Positions 36,809 through 46,474 of a DNA stretch of 64,000 nucleotides are shown piece by piece. The translations under genes were made by a program, and so were the position numbers. This DNA is from Alkaliphilus pronyensis (GTDB lineage Bacteria > Bacillota > Clostridia > Peptostreptococcales > Natronincolaceae). The notes beneath the pieces are model-generated. The model saw nothing but the letters and a program-made list of their open reading frames with translations. It was not told where the DNA came from and did not search any database. Where the stretch lies: NCBI RefSeq assembly GCF_009017275.1, contig NZ_WBZC01000014.1, positions 18,889 through 82,888 of the forward strand. The letters are read 5' to 3'. The stretch's first letter is position 1; each line of letters opens with the position of its first letter.

Positions 36809-37093
36809 TTAATCACGATATCTATCCTTCATTTTTCTGATTGGAATATTTGCAACTAAAGCAGGAATAGAGGTTTCATCTATTTCTCTTTTAGTTTTGG
36901 TTATTTTTATTTCTAATCCTTCTTCATCAATTTCCATGTAATCTGAAATAACCTTAATTATATCACCCTTCACCATCTCAAGAAAGTGAGGAGAGCAGTT
37001 GGTTCTGTCATGCACCAGCACCAATTTAAGTCTTTCCTTAGCTACGTTTTTACTTGTTCCACTGTCTTTACCAAAAAATTTAAATAGATCCAT
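36809..37093 (-). CDS. minE: Cell division topological factor MinE
   Basis: A 94-residue protein with the MinD-activating N-terminal part (KERLKLVLVHDRTNCSPHFL) and the dimerisation domain (LEIKITKTKREIDETSIPALVANIPI). It drives pole-to-pole MinCD oscillation. Clostridia with minE, like this one, differ from Bacillus, which uses DivIVA/MinJ. Confidence 0.93.
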   Translation of the reverse strand: MDLFKFFGKDSGTSKNVAKERLKLVLVHDRTNCSPHFLEMVKGDIIKVISDYMEIDEEGLEIKITKTKREIDETSIPALVANIPIRKMKDRYRD

Positions 37094-37115
37094 GATATCT
37101 CCCCCTCTCGGCTAT

Positions 37116-37910
37116 TTATTTTAATCCAAAAATCCTTCTTAGCTTAGAAACAAAACCATCCTCTGTCTCCATATTCATAAATGGTACTTCCTCACCAATA
37201 ATTCTTCTTGTTATATTTCTATAGGCTTGTCCAGCCAGTGAGTTATTATCTATTACTACTGGCTCTCCTTTATTTGTAGATATAACGATAGACTCATCAT
37301 CTGGTACAACACCAAGTAGATCAATAGCAAGAATATCAATCATATCCTCGATATTCATCATGTCACCCCTTTTAACCATATCAATTCTAATTCTATTGAT
37401 AATTAATAGGGGATTTCTTAGCTCTGCTGCCTCCAATAAACCAATAATTCTATCGGCATCTCTAACAGCAGATATTTCAGGGGTTGTTACAACAATAGCT
37501 TTGTCTGCACCTGCTATAGCGTTTTTAAAGCCTTGCTCTATACCAGCCGGACAATCTATAATAATGTAGTCATAAAGCTCCTTTAGCTCTGTTGTAAGCT
37601 TTTGCATTTGCTCAGGTGTAACTGCATTTTTATCCCTTGTTTGTGCTGCTGGCAAAAGATATAACCCTTCAAATCTTTTATCCTTTATTAATGCTTGCTT
37701 TAACCTACAAACACCCTCTACAACATCTACAATATCATAAACAATACGGTTTTCTAGCCCCATAACCACGTCTAAATTTCTTAATCCAATATCAGCATCT
37801 ACAACAACTGTTTTATAACCCATTTTTGCAAGTCCTGTTCCTATATTTGCAGTAGTAGTAGTTTTTCCTACTCCGCCTTTACCTGAAGTAACTACGATAA
37901 CTTGTGACAT
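37116..37910 (-). CDS. minD: Septum-site determining ATPase MinD
   Basis: A 264-residue deviant Walker ATPase. The motif GKGGVGKTTTTANIG has the signature K11 and K16; DADIGLRNLD follows. The C-terminal amphipathic membrane-targeting helix (VSKLRRIFGLK) is intact. It recruits MinC and MinE to the membrane. Confidence 0.96.
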   Translation of the reverse strand: MSQVIVVTSGKGGVGKTTTTANIGTGLAKMGYKTVVVDADIGLRNLDVVMGLENRIVYDIVDVVEGVCRLKQALIKDKRFEGLYLLPAAQTRDKNAVTPEQMQKLTTELKELYDYIIIDCPAGIEQGFKNAIAGADKAIVVTTPEISAVRDADRIIGLLEAAELRNPLLIINRIRIDMVKRGDMMNIEDMIDILAIDLLGVVPDDESIVISTNKGEPVVIDNNSLAGQAYRNITRRIIGEEVPFMNMETEDGFVSKLRRIFGLK

Positions 37911-37933
37911 TTATTTACCCCCTATTCATTTAC

Positions 37934-38566
37934 TTAGTTTTGCTTTCTAATTAAGAACGGCTCTATACAAACCATATTGTCTTTAATATATGCTTGTTCT
38001 GGTGTAAGGGGCTTTTCATACTCCCCATCTGGTGCACGGGTAATGACATCGGCTATTCTTAGTTGGGTTGGGTCTAAATAAATAGCAGCTACACGAGCGT
38101 TTTTGTTGCCATCGCCACCAGCGTGGGCTATACCCCTTAAGCTTCCCATAACAATAATATTTCCCAGTGCTATTACTTCAGCTCCTGGATTAACATCACC
38201 TAAAATAACTAAGTTTCCTTTAATATGAAGTTTTTGTCCCGAACGAACAGTACCGTAATGAAACCTAGTAATACCCTCATGAATACCATCAAATACTTGG
38301 TTTATATTAAGGATTGGAGAAGCCTCCTCCATATTAACACACATGTGATATCTATTTGACATTATTTCACTTAATTCTACCTTCTCATCAGACGACAAAG
38401 TATCACAGTGAATATCAAGAATCTTAGCTCCCTTAAAAAATGATTTAGAGTCCTCAAGCTTATCAACCAGTAGCTTTTTAATGGTCTGAAAATCTATTTC
38501 AGGTTTAATTTGTATATAAATACCTTTTTTGGTTCCCTTAAATTCAATTATGTTGTCCTGATGCAT
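37934..38566 (-). CDS. minC: Septum-site determining protein MinC
   Basis: A 210-residue FtsZ antagonist with an N-terminal domain and a C-terminal beta-helix containing the MinD-binding RSGQ motif and GDVNPGAEVIALGNIIVMG. It is first in the min operon; a terminator separates it from mrdA upstream. Confidence 0.94.
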   Translation of the reverse strand: MHQDNIIEFKGTKKGIYIQIKPEIDFQTIKKLLVDKLEDSKSFFKGAKILDIHCDTLSSDEKVELSEIMSNRYHMCVNMEEASPILNINQVFDGIHEGITRFHYGTVRSGQKLHIKGNLVILGDVNPGAEVIALGNIIVMGSLRGIAHAGGDGNKNARVAAIYLDPTQLRIADVITRAPDGEYEKPLTPEQAYIKDNMVCIEPFLIRKQN

Positions 38567-38675
38567 TAACTCCTACCTCCAGCAAAACTTACTATCTATT
38601 ACCCACTATTTAAGATTCTCCATTATTAGTTGAAATCCTGCAAATCTATTAAAAAAAACTAGGTACTATAGTATC

Positions 38676-38720
38676 AAATAAAAAAAGACAACGGCTCCTT
38701 ATAAATACCAGTTGTCTTTT
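38676..38720 (-). terminator. Intrinsic terminator after mrdA
   Basis: AAAAGACAAC (38683-38692) pairs with GTTGTCTTTT (38711-38720) around an 18-base loop, followed on the minus strand by a T-rich run. It ends the radC-mre-mrdA operon. Confidence 0.8.
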
Positions 38721-38731
38721 ATTAAAATTAC

Positions 38732-41632
38732 TTATCTAGTCATATAATTACCCATAAAATCCTTGTTTTTATTATTATCATCAATATTTAACCCCATATA
38801 CTCTGCAACAATTTCTCTAAATATTGGGGCACCATATCCACCTGAGCCACCTTGAAAAATCAGAACTGATATTGCAATTTCTGGGTCTTTATAGGGTGCA
38901 AAGCCAGTAAACCATGCATAGTTATCATAGTCTTCTTTATAGCTGTCTAAATCAATGTTTTTTAATCTTGGATTCAGCTTCTTAATAGCTTCCCTCATGA
39001 CGTAGGCATCATCTTTATACTTGCTATTACTGCTATCTTCCTGTCTTAACTCATCCATCTTAGCTTCAACAGCTTCTTCAGTAACACCAAAATTTCTAAA
39101 ATGTCTTTGGAGGTATTCTACCTCATCTATGGGAGGTATCTTGCCTGACCGTTGAGCAGTACCAGTCTTAACGGCTACCTCTATAGGGAAGCGTTTAAAA
39201 TAGTTTCTTGCTGTCCCTATACCTGTTGAAACCTCGTACATTCCCCTATGGATATGGTTTAGATTATCGTAATCCTTTAATTGAACCCGTTCAATCAGCT
39301 TTGGTGAGTTTTCCTTTATAATTTCTCCATCGTTACTTTGTATTTTATCTAATAGGGTTGTTTTATAACGATAGCCACCATTGGCAAGGGTCATCATATA
39401 GCTGTTCATTTGTATCGGTGTATAGGAATGCTCTCCTTGTCCAATAGAAAAGTTCATGGTGTCAGCTATGCTCCATCTTGCCTGTATATAATAATTGTAC
39501 TTAATTATGTCGGTAAATAAATTAGCTTTATCAGCTTTTATACCTTGCTCAACTAGCCTATTATACAGTTCTCCCCTTGATGGATTCTCCTCTGTCCAGT
39601 CTATAATTCTTGTAATTAATTCTTCAATTGATTCCTTCTTTAATGCTACTACAGTGCCGTCAAGATCATCTATAGTTATTAATCGGGTTAAATGTCTTTT
39701 TAAAAGGGCTTTAATAGTGCTGGTTTTGTTTTCTAGGCTTGGTACTCCCCCTGATCTTTCTCTAGGGATATCTATTTCTATACCTGTTCTATCATTTAAA
39801 CCAAATCTATTTGTATAGTCAATCATGGTTTCTACATTCATAGGTACTGGCAATGGTCTATTTGCACCGTAATCATAGCCAGTTCCTAGAGAGTAAAAAT
39901 AATAGTTGTTTGAATCAGCTATAGCCTTATACAGGTCTTGATAGCCTGCTGTTGTTCGATACATATTCCATCTCCAGTTACCAAAGGAGTGACCACCCAC
40001 CTGTATAAAGCCTTTATCTAGTATTTTATAGTTTGGACTTAGTCCTTGCTCTAGTGCCGCCAAGCCAACTAACATTTTATAGGTAGAGCCAGGCTGCACT
40101 GCTGTACTTAATGCAATATTAGTTAAGGGTCTAGGGGCTAAAGGATCCCTTTCATTTTCAGGCATTAGACTTTGCCAGTCCATCATGCTTATGCCAGTTG
40201 CAAACAAATTGGGATCATATGAGGGATAATTTGCTAATGCCAATAATTGTCCAGTATTTACATCTGTTACAACTGTAGAGCCAGAGGTGGCATTCTTTTT
40301 AGGACCATCTGTACCAGCTAATTTATCCTTACCCCATTTAGTTTCATATACTCCTCCCTCTTGTACTGTATATAAAACCTCCTTTAATACCTCTTCAGCT
40401 TTTTTTTGAATATTTATATCTATGGTAAGATGCAGTGTGTTTCCTGGTATTGGTTCAACCTTTTCAAGGACTTCTATTAGCCTGCCCTTTGAGTCTACTA
40501 CCACCTTTTCATAACCATCTTTTCCCTTAAGATATTCCTCAAACTTCTGTTCGATACCGGTTTTACCTATAATATCTCCTGGAAAATAGCCCAATTCATT
40601 AATATACTTGTCAATTTCAGATTGCTGGGATATTTTACCTAGGGTACCTAATATATGGGCAGCTGTTTCCCCTTCAGGATAATATCTAATAGGCTCCACT
40701 GCCACATTTATACCTGGTAGATCCATAATGTTTTCTTCTATTTGAACAACCGATTGATGGGACACATCTTGAGCAATTCTTATTGGATGATATTGAAGGT
40801 ATCCTGGTTTACTTAGCTGCTCCTTTACAACCATAATTTTTCTAGCATCTTCATTTGAAAAATCCTCTGGTATTTTATATATATCTTCCTTTACCTTTAG
40901 AAATGCTTCCTCAGCAGTAATATTGAAGTCATCTATTTTATGGCTTTGTAACCAATTTTCCTTTTTCATTTCCTCTGTATATTTCCAAGTACGAATTGAG
41001 ATAGGTACAGTTAAATATTGAAGCAGCTGCTGTTGAGCCTTAAGACCAAGTTCACTGGCTGCCTCTTGATGGTTTTCATCATTTACCCAAACAGAAAAGG
41101 TTTCAGCAGCCTTATCTATTTCTTGTAGATTATAGTCTGCCATCCAATTTTCTATCTCTGGTACATCAAAGGCTTCACCTAATAAGAAAAAGGCTTCGGC
41201 TGCATTCTTGGCATCCTGTAGATTATTATCCTTTTTCCACTCTTCTATTTCTTCATCGTATGTGAAAATATATTTTTGGCTCTCATCTAATATTATTGGA
41301 AATTCATCAATGTATCTATCGTTGTTGGCCTCAAGTGTTTTGATAATCTCCAGTGCAACATCATTAATTTTATCCTCAACAACTTCATTTTTAATGAACT
41401 GAACAGTGAAGCTGGGTCTATTCCCTGCCAATAATCTGCCATACCTATCACGTATTTCACCTCTAGGTGCAGTTAATGGAATACTTTTAAAAATTCTGTT
41501 TTCTGCTAGCTCACGATAGTTTTCCCCCTCCACTATCATTATTGATGCTAATCTGAAGGTAATTATTGTAATCACAATAAAAAAAGCTATTAATGTAATT
41601 GTATAGCGATCCTTAAGTTTTTGTGAAAGCAT
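38732..41632 (-). CDS. mrdA: Penicillin-binding protein 2 (elongasome transpeptidase)
   Basis: A 966-residue class B PBP: one N-terminal transmembrane helix (about residues 12-32), PBP dimerisation domain, and a transpeptidase domain with all three motifs, STYK (in PGSTYKML), SNN (in ADSNNYYF) and KTG (in AVKTGTAQRSG). It cross-links side-wall peptidoglycan with MreBCD. It is longer than usual. One cause is an N-terminal region with repeated W-x-x-x-x-NLQ...AAE-F segments (about residues 131-148 and 162-179, with a looser third at 226-245). The ribosome site is weak. It is downstream of mreD. Confidence 0.93.
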   Translation of the reverse strand: MLSQKLKDRYTITLIAFFIVITIITFRLASIMIVEGENYRELAENRIFKSIPLTAPRGEIRDRYGRLLAGNRPSFTVQFIKNEVVEDKINDVALEIIKTLEANNDRYIDEFPIILDESQKYIFTYDEEIEEWKKDNNLQDAKNAAEAFFLLGEAFDVPEIENWMADYNLQEIDKAAETFSVWVNDENHQEAASELGLKAQQQLLQYLTVPISIRTWKYTEEMKKENWLQSHKIDDFNITAEEAFLKVKEDIYKIPEDFSNEDARKIMVVKEQLSKPGYLQYHPIRIAQDVSHQSVVQIEENIMDLPGINVAVEPIRYYPEGETAAHILGTLGKISQQSEIDKYINELGYFPGDIIGKTGIEQKFEEYLKGKDGYEKVVVDSKGRLIEVLEKVEPIPGNTLHLTIDINIQKKAEEVLKEVLYTVQEGGVYETKWGKDKLAGTDGPKKNATSGSTVVTDVNTGQLLALANYPSYDPNLFATGISMMDWQSLMPENERDPLAPRPLTNIALSTAVQPGSTYKMLVGLAALEQGLSPNYKILDKGFIQVGGHSFGNWRWNMYRTTAGYQDLYKAIADSNNYYFYSLGTGYDYGANRPLPVPMNVETMIDYTNRFGLNDRTGIEIDIPRERSGGVPSLENKTSTIKALLKRHLTRLITIDDLDGTVVALKKESIEELITRIIDWTEENPSRGELYNRLVEQGIKADKANLFTDIIKYNYYIQARWSIADTMNFSIGQGEHSYTPIQMNSYMMTLANGGYRYKTTLLDKIQSNDGEIIKENSPKLIERVQLKDYDNLNHIHRGMYEVSTGIGTARNYFKRFPIEVAVKTGTAQRSGKIPPIDEVEYLQRHFRNFGVTEEAVEAKMDELRQEDSSNSKYKDDAYVMREAIKKLNPRLKNIDLDSYKEDYDNYAWFTGFAPYKDPEIAISVLIFQGGSGGYGAPIFREIVAEYMGLNIDDNNKNKDFMGNYMTR

Positions 41633-41651
41633 TTGGCATCATCATCCCGTA

Positions 41652-42149
41652 CTAATATCTTTTTTTCATTACTCTTGATCTAAACAGCTTTGACACGTAT
41701 ATATATATAATAACTGAAATAAAAGCATTATATAAAGCCCCAATTAAAAGCATTTTCTTAATAATATCCAAAATATCTATTTGATAGCCCAGTAAAAAAA
41801 TTAAAAGCATGTATATACCTTCGTAAAAAATAGTTGCTAAAGCTGTTAAGGTAAATGGAACTAAAAGGTTATCTTTAAATAGATTTTTATTTATTGATCC
41901 TACAATATAGCCTGTTATCATAAAAACCATAGCATTAAGTCCAATTAGCCTCCCAAAAATAATATCCTGTAGTATTCCTACAAAAAAACCTATTAATGCC
42001 CCTTTGTTTTTTCCGCTGTAAATTGCTAAGGAGATTACTATAATTAAGGCAGTATTTGGTAATACATCTAAAACCTTAATATATTGAAATAAAGTTGATT
42101 GTAGTATTAAGTTTAAAACAATAATAAACCCTATAATAAGTACTTTCAC
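41652..42149 (-). CDS. mreD: Rod shape-determining protein MreD
   Basis: A 165-residue integral membrane protein with about five hydrophobic segments and the conserved DVLPNTALIIVIS and GKNKGALIGFFVGILQDI stretches. It links MreC to the RodA/PBP2 enzymes. It is 14 bases downstream of mreC. Confidence 0.88.
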   Translation of the reverse strand: MKVLIIGFIIVLNLILQSTLFQYIKVLDVLPNTALIIVISLAIYSGKNKGALIGFFVGILQDIIFGRLIGLNAMVFMITGYIVGSINKNLFKDNLLVPFTLTALATIFYEGIYMLLIFLLGYQIDILDIIKKMLLIGALYNAFISVIIYIYVSKLFRSRVMKKRY

Positions 42150-42163
42150 TTTTTCTTCCCCTT

Positions 42164-42991
42164 TTATTTAGCTCCCATCACTAAAACCTTTGTTAGTCGC
42201 TTAAAATTAACTGCTGGATTAACCTGAATGGTTTTTAACAATTGATTACTGTTATTTTCTACTGCTGTAACCTCACCAATCATTATTCCTTCAGGATAAA
42301 TGCCTATTCCAGAAGTAATCAGTTTATCACCAACCATTATTTCAGACAAATTATCGAAAACATAACCAGATAGTTCACTTGTTATGCTTCCAGAAATTAT
42401 ACCCTGTGTTTTATTATCCCTTAATACTTGAAAGCTTACGGAGCTGTCATTGTCTACTATTGAAATAACCTTTGCCCAATTATCACCGGTTTCGAATACT
42501 CTCCCTACTAGCCCGTTAGAGGCTAAAACTATACTGTTTTTAGTTATGCCATGCTTTTCTCCAACATCTATTGTAAAAGTACTAAACCAATTTCCTGGAG
42601 CCTTACCGATAATGTTAGCAGTTATGGGTTCATTTGTGTCCATATCATTTACATACCCTAGTGCAAACTTCAATCCCCTTAATTCTTCTAATTCATCCCT
42701 GTTTAATTCTGTTGAAATCAATTGCTTTTCTAGCTCTTCAACCCGTAATTTAAGGCTTTCATTCTCTCTAGTAATATTACCTATATTTACAAGCTTGCTA
42801 ATATTGTCTCCAACAATATTTATACCAGAGCTAAAGACCCCTTGAATAGGAGTAATGATGTTACCAACCCATTTTTCGATGGCAGATAGATTATTTCTTT
42901 GTCCAGTAGTAAGTCCCATTACAATAATGAGAATGATAGCGACAATCGCCACTATCATTGCTGTTCTATCCTTTTTACCTCTTTTGGACAT
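42164..42991 (-). CDS. mreC: Rod shape-determining protein MreC
   Basis: About 275 residues: short basic cytoplasmic tail, one transmembrane helix, a coiled coil (about residues 70-105) and a two-beta-barrel domain (ANIIGKAPGNWFSTFTIDVGEKHGI). It organises PBPs around the cell. The ATG at 42991 is chosen; a longer frame begins at 43003. Confidence 0.92.
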   Translation of the reverse strand: MSKRGKKDRTAMIVAIVAIILIIVMGLTTGQRNNLSAIEKWVGNIITPIQGVFSSGINIVGDNISKLVNIGNITRENESLKLRVEELEKQLISTELNRDELEELRGLKFALGYVNDMDTNEPITANIIGKAPGNWFSTFTIDVGEKHGITKNSIVLASNGLVGRVFETGDNWAKVISIVDNDSSVSFQVLRDNKTQGIISGSITSELSGYVFDNLSEIMVGDKLITSGIGIYPEGIMIGEVTAVENNSNQLLKTIQVNPAVNFKRLTKVLVMGAK

Positions 42992-43005
42992 GCTTTTCAC
43001 CAACT

Positions 43006-44037
43006 TTATCCTAGTTTCTTTGGTGTTATTAATACTCTTTTTAGAGTATCTAATTCTTCAATGGTTTTACCGGTTCCCAGAACAACACAGTCAAGTGGTT
43101 CTTCTGCTATTCTAACTGGCATTCCAGTTTCTTTTCTTACTAAATTATCTAAGCCATCCAACAATGCTCCACCACCTGTAAGCATAATACCCATTTCCAT
43201 TATATCAGCTGCAAGCTCTGGTGGTGTTTTTTCTAATGTATATTTTATAGCATCTATAATATGGCTAACTGGTTCATGTAAGGCATCCATTATTTCACTT
43301 GAAGTGACCTCTAATGTTTTTGGTAGTCCCGTAACTAGGTCTCTACCCCTTATAGCCATTTTTTCCTCCTTAGTTTTTGGAAAAGCTGAGCCTATGTTTA
43401 TTTTCACTTCTTCAGCAGTTCTTTCCCCTATCATAAGATTATATTCTCTTTTTATATAGTGGATTATAGACTCATCTAACTCATCTCCACCAACCCGTAT
43501 TGATTTTGCAGTTACAATACCACCTAGAGAAATAATTGCTACCTCTGTAGTTCCTCCACCAATATCAACAACCATACTACCGGTTGGCTCTTCAACTGGT
43601 AATCCAGCACCAATTGCTGCCGCCATTGGCTCTTCTATTAAGTAAGCTTCACGGGCTCCAGCTTGATATGCTGCTTCCTCTACTGCTCTCTTCTCAACCT
43701 CTGTTACTCCTGATGGAACACATACTACAACTCTAGGCTGAACAAGGGTTTTTCTCTTATAGGCTTTTCTTATAAAATATTTTAACATACTTTGAGTAAC
43801 ATCGAAATCGGCTATAACTCCATCCTTCATAGGCCTAACTGCAATTATATTTCCTGGAGTTCTACCAATCATTCTTTTAGCTTCCTCACCAACTGCCAGT
43901 ACTGTCTTTGTGTCGTTTTGTATTGCCACTACAGATGGCTCACTTAGTACAATCCCTTTACCATGTACATATACCAAAGTATTAGCTGTTCCTAAATCTA
44001 TTCCCATATCCTTAGAAAAAAAGTTGAATATTCCCAT
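43006..44037 (-). CDS. mreB: Rod shape-determining protein MreB
   Basis: A 343-residue bacterial actin: phosphate 1 motif ([15 protein letters not shown]), connect motif, phosphate 2 ([18 protein letters not shown]) and adenosine motif ([15 protein letters not shown]). It forms filaments that guide elongation. The start at 44037 is downstream of GGAGGG; the longer frame from 44055 would begin before that site. Confidence 0.96.
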   Translation of the reverse strand: MGIFNFFSKDMGIDLGTANTLVYVHGKGIVLSEPSVVAIQNDTKTVLAVGEEAKRMIGRTPGNIIAVRPMKDGVIADFDVTQSMLKYFIRKAYKRKTLVQPRVVVCVPSGVTEVEKRAVEEAAYQAGAREAYLIEEPMAAAIGAGLPVEEPTGSMVVDIGGGTTEVAIISLGGIVTAKSIRVGGDELDESIIHYIKREYNLMIGERTAEEVKINIGSAFPKTKEEKMAIRGRDLVTGLPKTLEVTSSEIMDALHEPVSHIIDAIKYTLEKTPPELAADIMEMGIMLTGGGALLDGLDNLVRKETGMPVRIAEEPLDCVVLGTGKTIEELDTLKRVLITPKKLG

Positions 44038-44064
44038 GTATATTGCTCCCTCCATATTATGTCT

Positions 44065-44763
44065 TTACATTAATGATTTTTCCTTTAAGCTAGTATAAAC
44101 ACCATCACCTATAATAACATGATCTAATACCTTAATGCCTAATATACTGCCAGCTTCAATTAATCTATTTGTTATACTCACATCTTCACTGCTTGGACTA
44201 GGATCCCCACTTGGGTGGTTGTGGACTAGTATAATAGCTGATGAACTGCGCTTAATAGCTCGTACGAAAACCTCTCTTGGATGAACAATTGATGCATTTA
44301 AGCTACCAACTGATATGTTTTCTACAGCAATTAATTCATGCTTTGTATTTAGCAATAGAATATTAAAATACTCCTTTTTATTATAACGCATTTCCTCCAT
44401 CAGTAAAGCAGTTACATCTTCTGGGCTCTTTATTTTATAATTATTAGCCTTTGTAGTTAATGCTATACGCTTTCCAAGCTCAACTGCTGCAATTAGCTGT
44501 GATGATTTTGCTAATCCAATTCCTTTTATACAGCTAAGCTCTTCAACTGTACAATCGGTTAGGAATCTTAAGCCCTCTTTACTGTAGGATAGAATACTTT
44601 CCGCCAGAGAAATAGCCGATTGTTCTTTAGAGCCAGTTGATAAGAGAATAGCAAGCAGCTCTGAATTAGATAGGTTCCTTGCACCTAATGACAGTAGCTT
44701 TTCTCTAGGACGTTGGTCTGGAGGTAAATTTTTTATTATTGCTTTACAACCATAGGTACTCAT
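44065..44763 (-). CDS. radC: RadC (JAMM domain protein)
   Basis: A 232-residue protein with an N-terminal helix-hairpin-helix-like region (CTVEELSCIKGIGLAKSSQLIAAVELG) and a C-terminal JAMM metal site HNHPSGDPSPSSED. The cellular role of RadC is still unclear despite its name. It is upstream of mreB, a common order. Confidence 0.93.
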   Translation of the reverse strand: MSTYGCKAIIKNLPPDQRPREKLLSLGARNLSNSELLAILLSTGSKEQSAISLAESILSYSKEGLRFLTDCTVEELSCIKGIGLAKSSQLIAAVELGKRIALTTKANNYKIKSPEDVTALLMEEMRYNKKEYFNILLLNTKHELIAVENISVGSLNASIVHPREVFVRAIKRSSSAIILVHNHPSGDPSPSSEDVSITNRLIEAGSILGIKVLDHVIIGDGVYTSLKEKSLM

Positions 44764-44778
44764 TATTATCTCCTTTAA

Positions 44779-45360
44779 TCATCTCAATAGTTTAAAGCTA
44801 AATTTATCCTCTAGAGCTTCATTAAGCTTAAATAAGGGTAGTCCTACAACGTTAAAATAATCACCCTCAATTCTACTAACAAATAAGGAACCCCTCCCTT
44901 GTAATCCATAGGCCCCAGCCTTATCCATAGGCTCACCTGTAGAAATATAGGTTAGAATATCTTCTTCTGTTAGCTCTTTAAAAAATACTTTTGTAATTTC
45001 ATACCCTGTAAACTCAACCATAGAATAGGTTGATATTATTGAAAATCCTGTAATAACCCTATGACATCCTCCAGAAAGAGACTTTAGTATTTCATAGGCC
45101 TCCTTTTCATTTTTAGGCTTACCTAAAATTCCTTCCTTCAGTACTATAGTATCAGCCCCTAAAATTAGTGCATCTTTACATACTTTTTTCTTTACACTTA
45201 GGGCTTTATTATAAGCTAGTTCCTGTACCAAATGAATTGGATTTGAGGAGGAAATTGACTCTTCATTGAAATTACTTGCAATTACTTGAAAATCTAAGCC
45301 TAGATTCTTAAGTAATTCCCTTCTTCTAGGAGAACTTGATGCTAGAATAAAGTTTAACAT
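44779..45360 (-). CDS. maf: Maf-family nucleotide pyrophosphatase
   Basis: A 193-residue protein. ASSSPRRRELLKNLG, the GADTIV motif and GKPKNEKEAYEILKSLSG define the Maf/ITPase-like fold. It hydrolyses dTTP, UTP or modified nucleotides; in Bacillus it also affects septation. It lies between a DUF4321 gene and radC, its typical place. Confidence 0.92.
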   Translation of the reverse strand: MLNFILASSSPRRRELLKNLGLDFQVIASNFNEESISSSNPIHLVQELAYNKALSVKKKVCKDALILGADTIVLKEGILGKPKNEKEAYEILKSLSGGCHRVITGFSIISTYSMVEFTGYEITKVFFKELTEEDILTYISTGEPMDKAGAYGLQGRGSLFVSRIEGDYFNVVGLPLFKLNEALEDKFSFKLLR

Positions 45361-45368
45361 TATTTCAC

Positions 45369-45617
45369 CTACAATCTATTAAATATTAATACAGCCAATA
45401 ATAAGCCAATTAGGCTAGCAACATTAATATCAATTAGCAAAGTTACATGAAAATATATAATACTTAAATTGACCTCAAGGTTACTTAATCCCATAGGCTC
45501 AGGTCCGTAGGACAATAATGGAATGGTATTGCCAAGTCCGTTACCTATTAGTGTTCCCAATACGACACCTGTAATAATTAATAGAATTAAAACCCACTGA
45601 TTTCTATAGTTCTTCAT
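45369..45617 (-). CDS. DUF4321 membrane protein
   Basis: An 82-residue hydrophobic protein with two or three membrane segments and the sequence GTLIGNGLGNTIPLLSYG, as in the DUF4321 family found upstream of maf-radC-mreB in Clostridia. No function is known. Confidence 0.8.
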   Translation of the reverse strand: MKNYRNQWVLILLIITGVVLGTLIGNGLGNTIPLLSYGPEPMGLSNLEVNLSIIYFHVTLLIDINVASLIGLLLAVLIFNRL

Positions 45618-45636
45618 TGTATACCTCCAGACTAGT

Positions 45637-46158
45637 TTACATAATTAAGCTGTTTTTGAAGTTAATTAATGCCTTGTCTATAGTGAAGTTTGCTGTAATA
45701 CCAATAAATACACCTGTAGCAATACTTACAAGCATCATAACCGGCAAATAGCTAAATATACGGATATTACTAATAATTAAAGCACCAACTATAAGCTGGG
45801 CAATATTGTGACCTAAAGCACCAAAGACACTAACTCCAATTAGACTAAAGTGCTTTTTCAGAAATCTATAAACAATCCACATTAAAAGGGTGCTAACTAA
45901 AGCACCTGCCATACTATATAGCATTGAGGTTACAGTTCCTGTAGCCAATCCACCAAGAAAGCATCTTAAAAGGTTTATTGATAAAGCATATTTAACACCA
46001 AATATAACTAGAGTAATTAAACCTATAATATTTGCCAGCCCTAGCTTTGCTCCAGGAGCAATGCCTATAAAGGGGTTGGGTATAAATGATTCTACTATAT
46101 GAAGGGCTAAGCCTAGGGAGGTTAACATTGCCAGTTGAACAAGCTTTTTAGTATTCAA
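45637..46158 (-). CDS. Gx transporter / heptaprenyl synthase component I-like membrane protein
   Basis: About 173 residues with five or six membrane helices; the start LAMLTSLGLALHIVESFIPNP and PGAKLGLANIIGLI are the pattern of the Gx transporter (S-component-like) family. A substrate is not known. In related genomes the family accompanies rnf-like or flavin genes, and it is 300 bases from rnf here. The TTG at 46158 (10 bases after AAGGCA) and the GTG at 46167 are both possible starts. Confidence 0.7.
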   Translation of the reverse strand: MNTKKLVQLAMLTSLGLALHIVESFIPNPFIGIAPGAKLGLANIIGLITLVIFGVKYALSINLLRCFLGGLATGTVTSMLYSMAGALVSTLLMWIVYRFLKKHFSLIGVSVFGALGHNIAQLIVGALIISNIRIFSYLPVMMLVSIATGVFIGITANFTIDKALINFKNSLIM

Positions 46159-46167
46159 TTTATTCAC

Positions 46168-46474
46168 TGCCTTCTATATATGAATTTCACCTACTATTTC
46201 AACCATAAAACAAATTGCTATTTATTTATACATTATTTTATTTTATCATATTTAGAGGTTAAAATCTTTAGCTGTACAATTTTATTTGTTTTTATCTAAA
46301 TAATTTTTTGATGATTATTACACTTATCATAATACTACAATCATTAAAAGTTTAACATTAAACTTGTTCTGTTACAAGTAGTAAATCTTAGGTATTTCCT
46401 ACAATATACCTAATAATAGGAAAAACAAAGAGGTGCCGAAAAAAATTCGACACCCCCTATAAAGAATGTTATTG
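46168..46474 (-). other. Intergenic region below rnfB
   Basis: 307 bases holding the rnf terminator (46421-46456), a short palindrome GTTTAACATTAAAC near 46345, and an inverted repeat TAGGTAT / ATACCTA (46389-46412). No strong promoter for the downstream membrane-protein gene was found. Confidence 0.6.
46421..46456 (-). terminator. Intrinsic terminator of the rnf operon
   Basis: GGGGTGTCGA pairs with TCGGCACCTC (two G-U pairs) on the minus strand, with a T-rich loop and a following TTTGTTTTT. It starts 19 bases after the rnfB stop. Confidence 0.85.

Noticed and set aside
42899..43459. Plus-strand frame of 186 codons opposite mreB/mreC
   Set aside because: It overlaps two well-supported minus-strand genes and has no family resemblance.
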